Below are positions 26,470-34,684 of a stretch of DNA of 64,000 nucleotides, one piece after another. Under the pieces are notes generated by a model. That model was not told the DNA's origin. It worked only from the letters and a program-made list of their open reading frames with translations, and did no database searches. Numbering within the stretch: position 1 is the stretch's first letter; each line of letters starts with the position of its first letter. Source of the stretch: HXMU1420-13 sp963691715 (lineage in GTDB: Bacteria; Bacteroidota; Rhodothermia; Balneolales; Balneolaceae). The stretch is taken from NCBI GenBank assembly GCA_963691715.1, contig OY829281.1, positions 2,356,001-2,420,000 on the forward strand, read 5' to 3'. A program made the position numbers and the translations under genes.

Positions 26470-27003
26470 ATGTTAATAAATCAGAAATTACAAGCATCCG
26501 AGATTACTTATCAAATGAATATAAATTGCTCCAAAGAAAAACTCTGGGAGGTGATATCAACACCAGGAATTCTTGAGTTTTGTCATCCATTCTGTAAAGA
26601 AAATAAAGTAACTAGATGGGGTGAAGTTGGAGCACAAGATACTATTCAATACTATAATGGACTTAAATTACATCGATTATTCACTGATTGGGATGTAGGG
26701 AAAGGATATAAATTGCTTATTGGGCGAGGTAGATATGCAACAGCAAAAGTTATATGGAAAATTACTGCTCAAGAAGATGAAATTTCGGTACTATCAATTT
26801 CAATCAATTTATATTCTGATATTGCGCTTAGAAGATACTCGAAGTTTTCACGTTGGGCAATTGAGAAATTTTATCTTTTACCCAATATGTCAAATTATGT
26901 GAAAGATGTTGTTAAAGGGTTCAAATATTATATCGAAACTGGGAAGTCAATAGAAAAGAACCAATTTGGAAACAATCGCATGTTTTCAAACATGAGAGCT
27001 TAA
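26470..27003 (+). CDS. SRPBCC-like protein (cassette gene)
   Basis: 177 residues. The start ITYQMNINCSKEKLWEVISTPGILEFCHPF is the classic first strand and alpha-1 of START/SRPBCC proteins, and a long C-terminal helix (SNYVKDVVKGFKYYIETG) closes the cavity. The family binds hydrophobic ligands or acts as cyclases and chaperones; the ligand is unknown. It is the single gene of a cassette that starts GTTAGCCA and ends TGGCTAAC. The start lies 45 bp inside the cassette. Confidence 0.75.
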   Translation: MLINQKLQASEITYQMNINCSKEKLWEVISTPGILEFCHPFCKENKVTRWGEVGAQDTIQYYNGLKLHRLFTDWDVGKGYKLLIGRGRYATAKVIWKITAQEDEISVLSISINLYSDIALRRYSKFSRWAIEKFYLLPNMSNYVKDVVKGFKYYIETGKSIEKNQFGNNRMFSNMRA

Positions 27004-27044
27004 TCAAATAAATCCAAAAAAAGAAAATTGAATTAATTATAACT

Positions 27045-27119
27045 TTGGCTAACAATGGCTATAAAGCATAGACCTAACCAACCAAATCGTTCCTACGCTT
27101 TTTAGCCGAGACGTTGGGG
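27045..27119 (+). other. attC-like site G
   Basis: TTGGCTAAC (27045-27053) mirrors the cassette start GTTAGCCA. The right core is GTTGGGG (27113-27119). GGCTATAAAGC pairs with GCTTTTTAGCC. It shares its left arm with site P at the right end of the window. Confidence 0.8.
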
Positions 27120-27127
27120 CTCATTAA

Positions 27128-27727
27128 ATCATAACCAAAAAATTTGTCCATACCGATAAAGACATATAAGGAAGAAAGACTAAGAATGAATTTCTGATTC
27201 CAGATATTTTCGAAGGTTCTGATAAGTTCTTAGGATTGACTTCTTTGACCACTTATTCTCATGGTATGATTATTTATACTGGTTAAGACTTGGATGAGAC
27301 AAAGGTTCATGAAAAAGTAAGTCAGGTTAAATCTGTTAGCGTTTTTAAGCGTTTTAAGGTGAAGAAAATTCTTCGAAATTATCTATCGCAAATAAAAGGA
27401 CTGAAGATTGGCGATACTGTTAAGCTTGGATTGGATGGAATTCTTAAGAAAGTAGATTTGAAGAAATATTATTACAAGCGAAATTGGGAAGAAGAAAGAA
27501 TAGAGGATTCTGACAATTGGGGAGAATCTATATGGTATTTAGAAGTTGACAGCGAAGGATTTCCAATAAGGCAGATTGAAAAGTATAATAATGGGAAAAT
27601 CTTGAACTATTCAGAAGCAAACATGGAGGATGAATTCGGAGGGCTAGGCGATCAAGCTATTGATAGAGAGGAATTCAACTCTTTTAAGATTAGCCAGCAA
27701 GAGTTTGAAAAAGAGTGGTGCGAATGA
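27128..27727 (+). pseudogene. cassette gene broken by two in-frame TAA codons
   Basis: The frame that yields the 145-residue tail (ETKVHEKVSQVKSVSVFKRF...) runs upstream without a shift through TKNEFLIPDIFEGSDKFLG and SHGMIIYTG. It is cut by TAA at 27284-27286 and again at 27167-27169. The longest intact part starts at a TTG (27290) with no good ribosome site. About 195 residues would be encoded without the stops. The C-terminal half has WYLEVDSEGFPIRQIEKYNNG, a fold common in cassette hypotheticals. Probably dead, or translated only in part. Confidence 0.6.
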
Positions 27728-27750
27728 AATAAGATTTTGAATAAAAAAAC

Positions 27751-27824
27751 GAGCTACAACAACAGCTAAAGTGCCATGTCCGCCCTGTGGGACGGACCCG
27801 TCATTTAGCTAAGTGCGGTTGGAG
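27751..27824 (+). other. attC-like site H
   Basis: GAGCTACAAC (27751-27760) is a diverged mirror of this cassette's start GTTGGGGCTC. The right core is GTTGGAG (27818-27824). Arms AGCTAA/TTAGCT pair, with a GTCCGCCC...GGACGGAC inner pair. Confidence 0.7.
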
Positions 27825-27848
27825 AAGAATTCGCTCCTCTTTTCCAAC
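27818..27848 (+). repeat. ORF-less mini-cassette hairpin 3 (shortened)
   Basis: GTTGGAGAAGAATTCGCTCC followed by TCTTTTCCAAC: the same unit with a 5-base deletion in its right arm. Confidence 0.65.
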
Positions 27849-27944
27849 GTGGCTGGGCTAAGCACAAAAGTTTCAGAGCAACTCATCCCAACTTGGGCTA
27901 AATTAAAATGGTAAAACCACTTAGGTAGTCCAGCCACGTTAGCA
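27842..27944 (+). other. long attC-like site I (variant)
   Basis: Cores TTCCAAC (27842-27848) and GTTAGCA (27938-27944). Arms GTGGCTGGGCTAAG and GTCCAGCCAC pair with some mismatches. It is a diverged relative of the D/F/K type and closer to site V. Confidence 0.75.
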
Positions 27945-27975
27945 ACAACCAAAACAAAAATTCTGAAAAGAAGAA

Positions 27976-28518
27976 ATGAAAGAAAATGTTAAGAAATTTT
28001 TAAAAGATATGATTCCCGTATTATTGGGAGTTTTGATTGCCTTGTGGATAAATAATTGGAATGAGAATAGAAAAAACACAGAATATATTACCAAAATAAA
28101 ATCTTCAATAAATAAAGAGTTAAAGGAAACTAATGACGATATAATTAAGGAATTGTCATTTCAAAAAACACTTATTGATACCTTAAATTTTTATCGAACT
28201 AACGATAAGGTTTCGATATTTGATATAATGCTGAAAGCCGATGGAATTCATATGCCTAGTATTAAAATAAACTCTTGGAAAGCCATTTCTCGTTCAAAAA
28301 TTGAGTTATTGGAATATGAAAAAATATCTGCTCTTGCAAGTATTGAAGAACAAAAAGAGATATTGGAATCAAAAACTGACCTTTTGATAAACTTCCTTTA
28401 TCCAAATATAAAAGAAACAGGAAGTGACAAGAAAGAACTGATTATTTTAATGATGCAGGATATAATTGTCACAGAAAAAGGCATACAAAAAGAAATTCAA
28501 GCAATGATAATAGATTAA
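27976..28518 (+). CDS. DUF6090-like membrane-anchored protein (cassette gene)
   Basis: 180 residues. One N-terminal membrane helix (KDMIPVLLGVLIALWINNWNE, residues about 10-29) is followed by a long, Lys/Glu-rich helical region. The start 'VLLGVLIALWINNWNE' is the signature of DUF6090 proteins, widespread and uncharacterised in Bacteroidota. The protein would face the periplasm after its anchor. The cassette starts GTTAGCAA (27938) and ends TTGCTAAC (28585), a perfect match. Confidence 0.75.
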   Translation: MKENVKKFLKDMIPVLLGVLIALWINNWNENRKNTEYITKIKSSINKELKETNDDIIKELSFQKTLIDTLNFYRTNDKVSIFDIMLKADGIHMPSIKINSWKAISRSKIELLEYEKISALASIEEQKEILESKTDLLINFLYPNIKETGSDKKELIILMMQDIIVTEKGIQKEIQAMIID

Positions 28519-28584
28519 ATTTCGAGTTAATAAAAAACGATTGTGGATTTAAGAGATTTCTTAAAGTACAAACAGAAAAGCCAT

Positions 28585-28637
28585 TTGCTAACTTTAGTGC
28601 ATAAACACGCAACGAAGTCATACACTAAACGTTGGAT
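28585..28637 (+). other. attC-like site J
   Basis: TTGCTAAC (28585-28592) mirrors the cassette start. The right core is GTTGGAT (28631-28637). TTTAGTG pairs with CACTAAA over a short loop. Confidence 0.8.
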
Positions 28638-28666
28638 AGAAATTCGCTCCGCTCCTCTTCTCCAAC
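28631..28666 (+). repeat. ORF-less mini-cassette hairpin 4
   Basis: GTTGGATAGAAATTCGCTCC then GCTCCTCTTCTCCAAC: the same unit with substitutions in the left arm. Confidence 0.7.
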
Positions 28667-28762
28667 GTGCCGGGCTAAGTTCAAGAGTTGCGTAGCAACT
28701 CATCCCAACCCTCACTAAATTCAATAGGTAAAACCAACTGAACTTAGCCCGGCACGTTGGGC
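28660..28762 (+). other. long attC-like site K
   Basis: Cores CTCCAAC (28660-28666) and GTTGGGC (28756-28762), the latter fitting the consensus GTTRRRY exactly. The stem is identical to sites D and F. Confidence 0.8.
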
Positions 28763-28886
28763 AACATACAAAAAAGCCAACCGCACAAACAGCACATTTG
28801 GTTTTTGCCGACACACGAGCCAACACTGAAAAAACCAAAAGAGCTGTTTTTTTTCCTTCGCCTGAACAGAAAACCAAAATTATTTT

Positions 28887-28894
28887 TATATTTG
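28887..28894 (+). promoter_or_regulatory. possible Bacteroidota-type -7 promoter element
   Basis: TATATTTG fits the TAnnTTTG consensus and lies 39 bp before the XRE regulator start, inside a 170-bp leader that is long for a cassette. No convincing -33 TTTG was found, so support is weak. Confidence 0.3.
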
Positions 28895-28932
28895 CCAATA
28901 ATTAGCAAGTGCATTTTAAGCACGTCTAAGTT

Positions 28933-29256
28933 ATGGCAACATTCGGAGAATTTTTAAAGAAGGAAAGAGAGAAAAAAGAAATGAACCAAAGTGATTTTGG
29001 ACAGAATATTGGAATAATAATGACCGACATTAGTAAGATTGAAAACGGTCGCAAAAAATTCCCTTTTACCAATTTAGACAAGCTTGCCAATTTTATTGGT
29101 CAAGATATTGAGGAACTAAAAACTTTGTTTGTTGCAGACATTCTTGTTGAAGAAGTTAATAAGTATGAATGTTCTGATAAAGTTTTTTCTGTTGCTGAAG
29201 AACAGTCAAAATACTTAAAGAGCAAAAACGCAAAACAAGGTAATTTCAATTTTTAG
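28933..29256 (+). CDS. XRE-family regulator (C-protein-like)
   Basis: 107 residues with an HTH_3 domain at residues 5-60 (FGEFLKKEREKKEMNQSDFG, MTDISKIENGRK) and a short variable tail. It ends 3 bp before the restriction-modification gene, the usual place of a controller or XRE gene that times expression of the enzyme. It is the first gene of a cassette with a 170-bp leader and perhaps its own promoter. Confidence 0.8.
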   Translation: MATFGEFLKKEREKKEMNQSDFGQNIGIIMTDISKIENGRKKFPFTNLDKLANFIGQDIEELKTLFVADILVEEVNKYECSDKVFSVAEEQSKYLKSKNAKQGNFNF

Positions 29257-29259
29257 ACT

Positions 29260-31572
29260 ATGGCAAACGAAAGAAAAACTGAAATAATAGTAAGAAACCA
29301 CTTCAATAAGTATCTTGATAGTATTGAAATGGAGGAGCAAAAGTCTGATAATCCAAAAATTGATAAACTTTTAAAGACAGCTTCTAAAAAAGGTAATGGA
29401 CAAGGTTATCCTGAATTTATTATTACTTATAAGACTAATCCTGATTTAATTATTGTTGTAGAATGTAAAGCTGACCCTACAAAACACGAAAGTGTTAATA
29501 AAGACAAATATTCTGAATATGCTGTTGATGGCGCTTTACTATATTCTTCTTATTTGTCTAAAGATTTTGATGTTCTCTCAATTGCAGTTAGTGGCGAAAA
29601 TAAACGTGAATTAAAAGTATCACACTTTTTACAACTAAAAGGAGAAAAGCAGGCGATTCAAAAATTTGATGACAAACTATTACCTGTTTCTGATTATTTA
29701 AATGGTTACTTAAAAAGTCCTGAGAAATTTAGGCAAGACTACTTAACACTATTGGACTTTACTAAACAATTAAATGAAAAGCTACACGCACACAAAATAC
29801 TTGAAAGTCAAAGAAGTTTATTAATAAGTTGCATACTTATCGCTTTAGATAATCCAGCTTTTAAAGCTTCTTACGGTTCGCATAAAACACCGCAAAATTT
29901 GGCTAATGCTTTAGTTCAGACTGTTTCTAATGAATTAGAAAGTGCAAATATCAGTAGTAAAAAGTTAGAGAATTTAAACATTCAATTTGGTTTTATTAAA
30001 ACAGATACTTCTCTTTCTACTAAGGATAAAGTCTTGAAAGAGTTAATTGATGAAATTGATGAAAACATTAATCAATTCATAAAAACTCACGAATATTTTG
30101 ATGTTTTAGGTCAATTATATATTGAATTTTTACGCTATGCAAATAGTGACAAAGGACTTGGTATTGTTTTAACACCACCTCACATTACTGAATTATTTTC
30201 AGAGTTAGCTCAAGTAAATAAAAATTCTATTGCTTTTGATAATTGTACAGGAACGGGTGGTTTTCTTATCTCAGCAATGAAAAAAATGATAATTGATGCT
30301 AAAGATGATACAGAAAAGATTAAGGAAATTAAAAAATCGCAACTCATTGGGATAGAATATCAATCTCATATTTATGCATTAGCTGTATCCAATATGTATA
30401 TTCACCAAGATGGGAAAACTAATATCATTAATGGAAGTTGTTTTGATTCAAAAGTAATAGAGGAAGCAAAGTCAAAGAAACCAACGGTTGGATTTTTAAA
30501 TCCACCATATAAATCAAAAAAGTCTGATATAGAAGAATTAGAGTTTGTATTAAATAATCTTGAAATTCTTGTTGATGGAGGAAGGTGTTTAGCAATTGTT
30601 CCAATGAAAATAGCTTTAGAAACTAAAGGCAAAATTTTGGAATTAAAAAAGAAGATACTTTCAAAACATACATTAGACGCTGTATTCTCAATGCCTGATG
30701 AGTTATTTTTTAATTCAAAAGTAGGTGTAGTTTCTTGTATAATGGCTTTTACTGCTCATAAACCACACCCAAAATCAAAAGAAACTTTTTTCGGCTATTT
30801 CAAAGATGATGGTTTTGAAAAAAGAAAGCATAAAGGTCGCATAGACATAAATGGCACTTGGGAAAATATTAAAGATGATTGGGTTGCTCTTTATATCAAC
30901 AAAAAAGACAAGGCAGGTGTTAGTGTAAATAAGGTTGTGACGGCAAATGATGAGTGGTGTGCTGAAGCCTATATGCAAACTAATTATGACTTATTAAATC
31001 AATCAGAATTTATAAAATCAACTTTAAATTATTTATCGTTCCTTATCAAAGAGGGCAGATTTGATTTATTCAATTCGTTTTTGGGAAAAAGGAGTAAAAA
31101 GGTTTTAGAATTAGAAACTGATAAGTGGGAATTTTTTGAGCTAAATGACATTTTTACGGTAAAAAAAGGGAAAAGACTTACTAAAGCTGATATGGATTTA
31201 GGTCAGACATACTTTATAGGTTCGTCTGACTCAAACAATGGGTTAACGTCTAAAATAGCAAGAGAACCGATTTTTAAGGAAAATACTTTAACAGTTAACT
31301 ATGATGGTTCTGTTGCTGAATCATATTATCAACCAATTCCTTTTTGGGCTTTAGATAGTGTAAATGTTTTATACCCAAGATTTAAACTGAACCCATTTAT
31401 AGGTTTGTTTATTGCTACAATAATCAGACAGGAAAAATATAGATTTAATTACGGGCGAAAATGGGGAAAAGACAGAATGGAGAGGTCAAAAATCAAATTA
31501 CCAATTAAAGACGGACAACCTGATTATGATTTTATGGAAGAATATATTAAATCTTTACCAATAAATATTTAG
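29260..31572 (+). CDS. single-chain restriction-modification enzyme (type IIG-like)
   Basis: 770 residues. Near the N-terminus a PD-(D/E)xK-like site is visible: P61-D62 and E68-C-K70 (NPDLIIVVECKAD). Residues about 270-560 are an N6-adenine methylase: FDNCTGTGGFLISA (motif I, near 325) and NPPY (motif IV, near 413). The C-terminus from about residue 620 is a target-recognition domain (WEFFELNDIFTVKKGKRLTK) like type I S subunits, but only one. One polypeptide that cuts, methylates and recognises suits a type IIG or BcgI-like enzyme; a separate S partner is not present. The whole system is cassette cargo. Confidence 0.8.
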   Translation: MANERKTEIIVRNHFNKYLDSIEMEEQKSDNPKIDKLLKTASKKGNGQGYPEFIITYKTNPDLIIVVECKADPTKHESVNKDKYSEYAVDGALLYSSYLSKDFDVLSIAVSGENKRELKVSHFLQLKGEKQAIQKFDDKLLPVSDYLNGYLKSPEKFRQDYLTLLDFTKQLNEKLHAHKILESQRSLLISCILIALDNPAFKASYGSHKTPQNLANALVQTVSNELESANISSKKLENLNIQFGFIKTDTSLSTKDKVLKELIDEIDENINQFIKTHEYFDVLGQLYIEFLRYANSDKGLGIVLTPPHITELFSELAQVNKNSIAFDNCTGTGGFLISAMKKMIIDAKDDTEKIKEIKKSQLIGIEYQSHIYALAVSNMYIHQDGKTNIINGSCFDSKVIEEAKSKKPTVGFLNPPYKSKKSDIEELEFVLNNLEILVDGGRCLAIVPMKIALETKGKILELKKKILSKHTLDAVFSMPDELFFNSKVGVVSCIMAFTAHKPHPKSKETFFGYFKDDGFEKRKHKGRIDINGTWENIKDDWVALYINKKDKAGVSVNKVVTANDEWCAEAYMQTNYDLLNQSEFIKSTLNYLSFLIKEGRFDLFNSFLGKRSKKVLELETDKWEFFELNDIFTVKKGKRLTKADMDLGQTYFIGSSDSNNGLTSKIAREPIFKENTLTVNYDGSVAESYYQPIPFWALDSVNVLYPRFKLNPFIGLFIATIIRQEKYRFNYGRKWGKDRMERSKIKLPIKDGQPDYDFMEEYIKSLPINI

Positions 31573-31660
31573 CCAACGCTTAAAGCCATACACATTTGCA
31601 ATTCGCACCAGCTAACGCTGCAACCAAAAATTGCAAAAGAGTAAGTCTTTGCCAACGCTG
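31572..31660 (+). repeat. inverted repeat downstream of the RM gene
   Basis: TTTGCAATT (31595-31603) pairs with AATTGCAAA (31629-31637). It is framed by two copies of GCCAACGCT (31572-31580 and 31651-31659). It looks like an older attC nested ahead of the true cassette end at 31694, since its cores do not mirror this cassette's start. Confidence 0.5.
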
Positions 31661-31687
31661 ACAGACGGGCGAAAAAAAAGTACGATT

Positions 31688-31694
31688 GCCCAAC
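31688..31694 (+). other. left half of attC-like site L (split by IS110)
   Basis: GCCCAAC, within TGCCCAAC (31687-31694), mirrors the RM cassette start GTTGGGCA (28756). The rest of the site resumes at 32912 after the IS110 element. Confidence 0.7.
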
Positions 31695-31727
31695 AAAGAA
31701 CTGAGGTAAAAACCAAGTAAATTTCAT

Positions 31728-32699
31728 TTAATTTGTCACTAACGTACTTTTATAGTGCTCATTATATGGAAGACCATTTTTGATTATCGCAAAAGCTTGT
31801 TTTAGTAATTTATTACACACCGCTATTAAGGCTAGTTTTTTACTCTTCCCTTTAGCAACAATTCTATCATAGAGCGCTTTACAAGCTCGGTTATAGTTAC
31901 AAGCATTAAAACTGCACATAAAGAGTAAATTTCTCAGTTTTGCATTGCCCATTTTACTAATCCTTGAACGTGCATTAACACTACTCCCACTCTGCCTTAT
32001 TATGGGAGTTAAGCCCGCATAACTACATAACTCTTTGGCACTTTCAAAACGTTGAAAGCCATCTGTAAATACCAATAGCATTAAGGCTGTTTTAGTCCCT
32101 ATTCCTGGAATACTTGTTAGTAAAGTCAATGATTCTTGATATTCCTTTTTCACATTATCAAGCAATGCTGTTTCTAAAACTTCTATCTCCTTCTCAAGGT
32201 TTTTCAAACTTCGTTTTAGGGATCTAACCACCGCTTTTGATGGGGTTCCTAAGACTTCTTCGCCATGAAGTTTATTTTTTAACTGTGTGCTTTGTTTGCT
32301 GTACACACTCAGCATACGAGTTAATTGCAAGCATTCTTGTTGGGCTTTTGACTGACCATCCCAAAGTTTAGGCTTACAATCCGCTCCGTACTGCTGTATC
32401 ATTTTTGAATCGCTCTTATCGGTTTTTATTTTCGATAACTTCATTTGGATATAACGCTTAATCTTTAAGGGATTAACAACACTAACTCCAATGCCTGATT
32501 CAAGTAAAAAATAAGCTAAACGAACATGATAATACCCCGTGGCCTCCATGACGCAAACCGTATTTGTATCTAATAACTTAATAAGCTTTTTAAAACCAGA
32601 TATACTGTTTTTAAACTGATAATGAACCTTGTTATTATCACATACATCAAAGACATCTTTACTAATGTCTATACCAAAATAGTGTCTATCTTTAGTCAT
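31728..32699 (-). CDS. IS110-family DEDD transposase/recombinase
   Basis: 323 residues. The N-terminal DEDD RuvC-like domain starts HYFGIDISKDVFDVCD and continues VCVMEATGYYH, with KTDKSDSKMIQQYG further on. The C-terminal IS116/IS110/IS902 domain has LTSIPGIGTKTALMLLVF and AGLTPIIRQSGSSVNARSRI, with the catalytic Ser. It is full length for the family, so the element may be active. Such enzymes are guided by a structured RNA from the element's non-coding end, here presumably the 5' leader. Confidence 0.92.
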   Translation of the reverse strand: MTKDRHYFGIDISKDVFDVCDNNKVHYQFKNSISGFKKLIKLLDTNTVCVMEATGYYHVRLAYFLLESGIGVSVVNPLKIKRYIQMKLSKIKTDKSDSKMIQQYGADCKPKLWDGQSKAQQECLQLTRMLSVYSKQSTQLKNKLHGEEVLGTPSKAVVRSLKRSLKNLEKEIEVLETALLDNVKKEYQESLTLLTSIPGIGTKTALMLLVFTDGFQRFESAKELCSYAGLTPIIRQSGSSVNARSRISKMGNAKLRNLLFMCSFNACNYNRACKALYDRIVAKGKSKKLALIAVCNKLLKQAFAIIKNGLPYNEHYKSTLVTN

Positions 32700-32900
32700 A
32701 AAAAAAATGATTTGTAAAGAACCGCTCTATTGAACATTCAACAACTTGAAATCGAAGTCTAAAGCTTCATAGAACTGAACGAATTTAACATAGAAAAGAG
32801 CAGGGATTATCAATGTTGACGAGATCTAAGGTCTCTATGTGTATCATAACCTTATTCCGCTCTTTGGTTCTTTATGATTAAATATCAAATGTATTAAATT
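32700..32900 (-). ncRNA. candidate bridge-RNA leader of the IS110 element
   Basis: The 200 bases upstream of the transposase hold no ORF but several inverted pairs, such as AAAGAACCGCTC (32714-) against AGCGGAATAAGG/GAGCGGAAT on the far side and GACGAGATC/AAGGTCTC. IS110-group elements carry the bridge RNA in a long left end before the gene; IS1111-group elements carry it after. The long 5' end and short (33-bp) 3' end here fit the IS110 group. Loops were not assigned. Confidence 0.4.
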
Positions 32901-32911
32901 GATAACTTAAG

Positions 32912-33034
32912 ATGGCTATACGTAATGCGGGCGAAGGTGCTTATATGAAAGTAATTACATTAAATAAACTAACTGCTAAACGGAAAGTGAAGTGCCTTAA
33001 AATCCCGCACTACTCATAGCCGAGACCGTTGTAA
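32912..33034 (+). other. right part of attC-like site L
   Basis: ATGGCTAT...ATGCGGG on the left pairs with CCCGCA...ATAGCC on the right, ending at the core GTTGTAA (33028-33034). The large loop of about 60 bases has no ORF. This is the remainder of the attC disrupted by the IS110 element. Confidence 0.7.
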
Positions 33035-33159
33035 ACCATAAAACATACGTAGTGCCAATTACAGCTAGCATTAAAATCATTCCTCAATTGAATCAACTTG
33101 AATTGACATAAGTCAATACTGTTGGTAATAATAGCTTAGATAATCACTTCCACAATCGG

Positions 33160-33879
33160 TTGTCATTCGCTATTGTGACAGAAGGAATTGGCGAGTTCCA
33201 CATCAAAAATCGGAGACAAAAGGTACATGCTGGAGGTATTGTTAAAATAGCTCCTGGAGAAGTACATAGTTCAGGCAAATCGACTAGTTCGAACCAACTT
33301 AAATACCGTGTCTTTTATATAGATAATGCTTCAATTCAGCATATCTTAGAAGGAGAAGAACAAAAATCAGAGAAAGTAATCAATTTTAATGAGCAGATAT
33401 CATATGATTTAAACTTCTTTGCCCAATGTCTTCAAGCCCACCAAGGGTTAATACGGGAAGCAGACATTTTATCTCAAGAAATCGTTTTTACCAACTTGAT
33501 TCTTGAGTTAATCAAAACACATAGTGATAGGAATGTACAACTTCCAATGGTTGATTCACGGCCCTCATACTTGCCCTCGATAATTGATTATTTACATACC
33601 TACTACAGTAAATCAATTTCTTTGAGTGAACTCGTAACTATTTCCAAAAGAAGCCCCAGTCAGATTATTAGAACATTCCAAAAACACATTGGTATCACTC
33701 CCCATGCCTACCTGATTAACTTAAGAGTTATAAAGGCCAAAAAACTTATAGCACAAAACATATCAATTTCTCAAGCAGCTTTTGAAGTAGGGTTTACCGA
33801 TCAAAGTCACTTGCACAAGTATTTCAAAAGAATAAATCATGTAACTCCAGGAAAGTTCAGAGAGTCTATAACAGCATGA
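33160..33879 (+). CDS. AraC-family regulator, N-terminus incomplete
   Basis: 239 residues if begun at the TTG at 33160. The N-terminal cupin part (GEFHIKNRRQKVHAGGIVKIAPGEVHS) and the C-terminal double HTH (SLSELVTISKRSPSQIIRTF, AAFEVGFTDQSHLHKYF) are clear. The open frame continues upstream to a stop at 33109 and encodes NHFHNR, which matches the usual first cupin strand, but contains no ATG. The true start is therefore lost, or is an unusual codon. A cupin gene follows in the same cassette (starts GTTGTAAACC, ends GGTTTACAAC). Confidence 0.7.
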   Translation: MSFAIVTEGIGEFHIKNRRQKVHAGGIVKIAPGEVHSSGKSTSSNQLKYRVFYIDNASIQHILEGEEQKSEKVINFNEQISYDLNFFAQCLQAHQGLIREADILSQEIVFTNLILELIKTHSDRNVQLPMVDSRPSYLPSIIDYLHTYYSKSISLSELVTISKRSPSQIIRTFQKHIGITPHAYLINLRVIKAKKLIAQNISISQAAFEVGFTDQSHLHKYFKRINHVTPGKFRESITA

Positions 33880-33945
33880 TGCGTATTTTGTACAAGACTC
33901 GAACGTTTCGATTCAATAATTTTGCAGAAACTGAATTGTGAAATT

Positions 33946-34263
33946 ATGATCGTTAAATCTACAAAAGCAAAAATGCGAGAATTCTTAGGGGTAAAATTTG
34001 AGTTATTGGCACAAGGTGAAAAATCTATGGTCACCAAAATGCTCTATAAAGTAGACAACCACGTCCCATATCATCAGCACCCTCACGAGCAAAGTGGTTA
34101 TATCATTTCAGGGAAATATAGAATTCAGTTTGGAGAACATGATGAAATACTCAATCCAGGAGATACTTATTCCATTCCGGGAGGTGTTGAGCACACACTT
34201 GAAATTTTCGAAGAGGGAGAGGTAATTGATTTTTTTAGCCCACCTCGCGAAGATTACACCTGA
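33946..34263 (+). CDS. small cupin protein
   Basis: 105 residues from the ATG at 33946. A single cupin domain: HVPYHQHPHEQSGYIISGKYR holds the metal-type His pattern and 'LNPGDTYSIPGGVEHTLEIF' the second motif. Such proteins often isomerise or sense small molecules. It follows the AraC-type gene by 66 bp in the same cassette and may be controlled by it. Confidence 0.8.
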   Translation: MIVKSTKAKMREFLGVKFELLAQGEKSMVTKMLYKVDNHVPYHQHPHEQSGYIISGKYRIQFGEHDEILNPGDTYSIPGGVEHTLEIFEEGEVIDFFSPPREDYT

Positions 34264-34270
34264 TAAATAC

Positions 34271-34330
34271 GGTTTACAACACTGTATAAGTAATTGTTGG
34301 TTCTCGCCTAGTTCAGTTAGTAAAATTGGT
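34271..34330 (+). other. attC-like site M, decayed
   Basis: GGTTTACAAC (34271-34280) is the exact reverse complement of the cassette start GTTGTAAACC (33028). No convincing right arm is found; the sequence runs into TTGTTGG near 34296 and AT-rich DNA. Confidence 0.6.
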
Positions 34331-34393
34331 ATCAATTTTATAGAAAGCGAAAAGATAGAATAATAAACCGCATACAAACTGCGTTTTAGAAGA

Positions 34394-34427
34394 AGAAAAA
34401 GAAAAAAAAGCGTTTTTTTCTTTTTTC
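34394..34427. terminator. purine/pyrimidine hairpin, possible bidirectional terminator
   Basis: AAAAAGAAAAAAAAG is followed by CGTTTTTTTCTTTTTT, giving an almost perfect A:T stem with flanking T and A runs. It lies 130 bp after the cupin gene. Confidence 0.4.
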
Positions 34428-34595
34428 GCTTTTTCAACCATGTAATAAACTCTTTATCAAATAGATAGGTGTGATTATAGGGGGTTAATCAAAACGGTAA
34501 TAATTTTTTTTTTGAGTTCATAAAAAACGCAAAAGTGCAATTTTTAAATAATTGATATTCAGTTTAATAAGTTTGATAAAATACAAAGTGTGTGA

Positions 34596-34673
34596 CTGGC
34601 ATTAAGAGATGACCCGATCTGGAAAGAGTGGGACGAAGCAAGAAAAAAAATTTTGAATGATTTAATAAAATGA
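34596..34673 (+). pseudogene. C-terminal remnant of a lost cassette gene
   Basis: An open frame of 25 residues, LALRDDPIWKEWDEARKKIL..., ends at TGA just before an attC. Upstream the frame is closed at once, so only the tail survives. The charged amphipathic sequence looks like a real protein end. Family not recognised. Confidence 0.45.
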
Positions 34674-34684
34674 AAAGCACATAC

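Larger units (their letters stand above)
31695..32911 (-). mobile_element. IS110-family insertion sequence
   Basis: About 1.2 kb between the R'' core of one attC (ending 31694) and the rest of that site (ATGGCTAT from 32912). Joining the flanks restores ...CCCAAC-ATGGCTATACG, close to the AACAATGGCTAT start of sites A and G. No terminal inverted repeats or target duplication are apparent, as usual for IS110. Exact ends are estimates within a few tens of bases. Confidence 0.75.

Noticed and set aside
24474..28762. Regularly spaced repeats as a CRISPR array
   Set aside because: Spacing is irregular (about 0.7-2 kb), the repeats are palindromes of about 100 bp with genes between, and no cas gene is present.
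28527..28898. 123-codon minus-strand ORF
   Set aside because: It runs through attC K and the mini-cassette; a similar ORF appears at 26275-26463 over site F. It is a by-product of the palindromic repeat.
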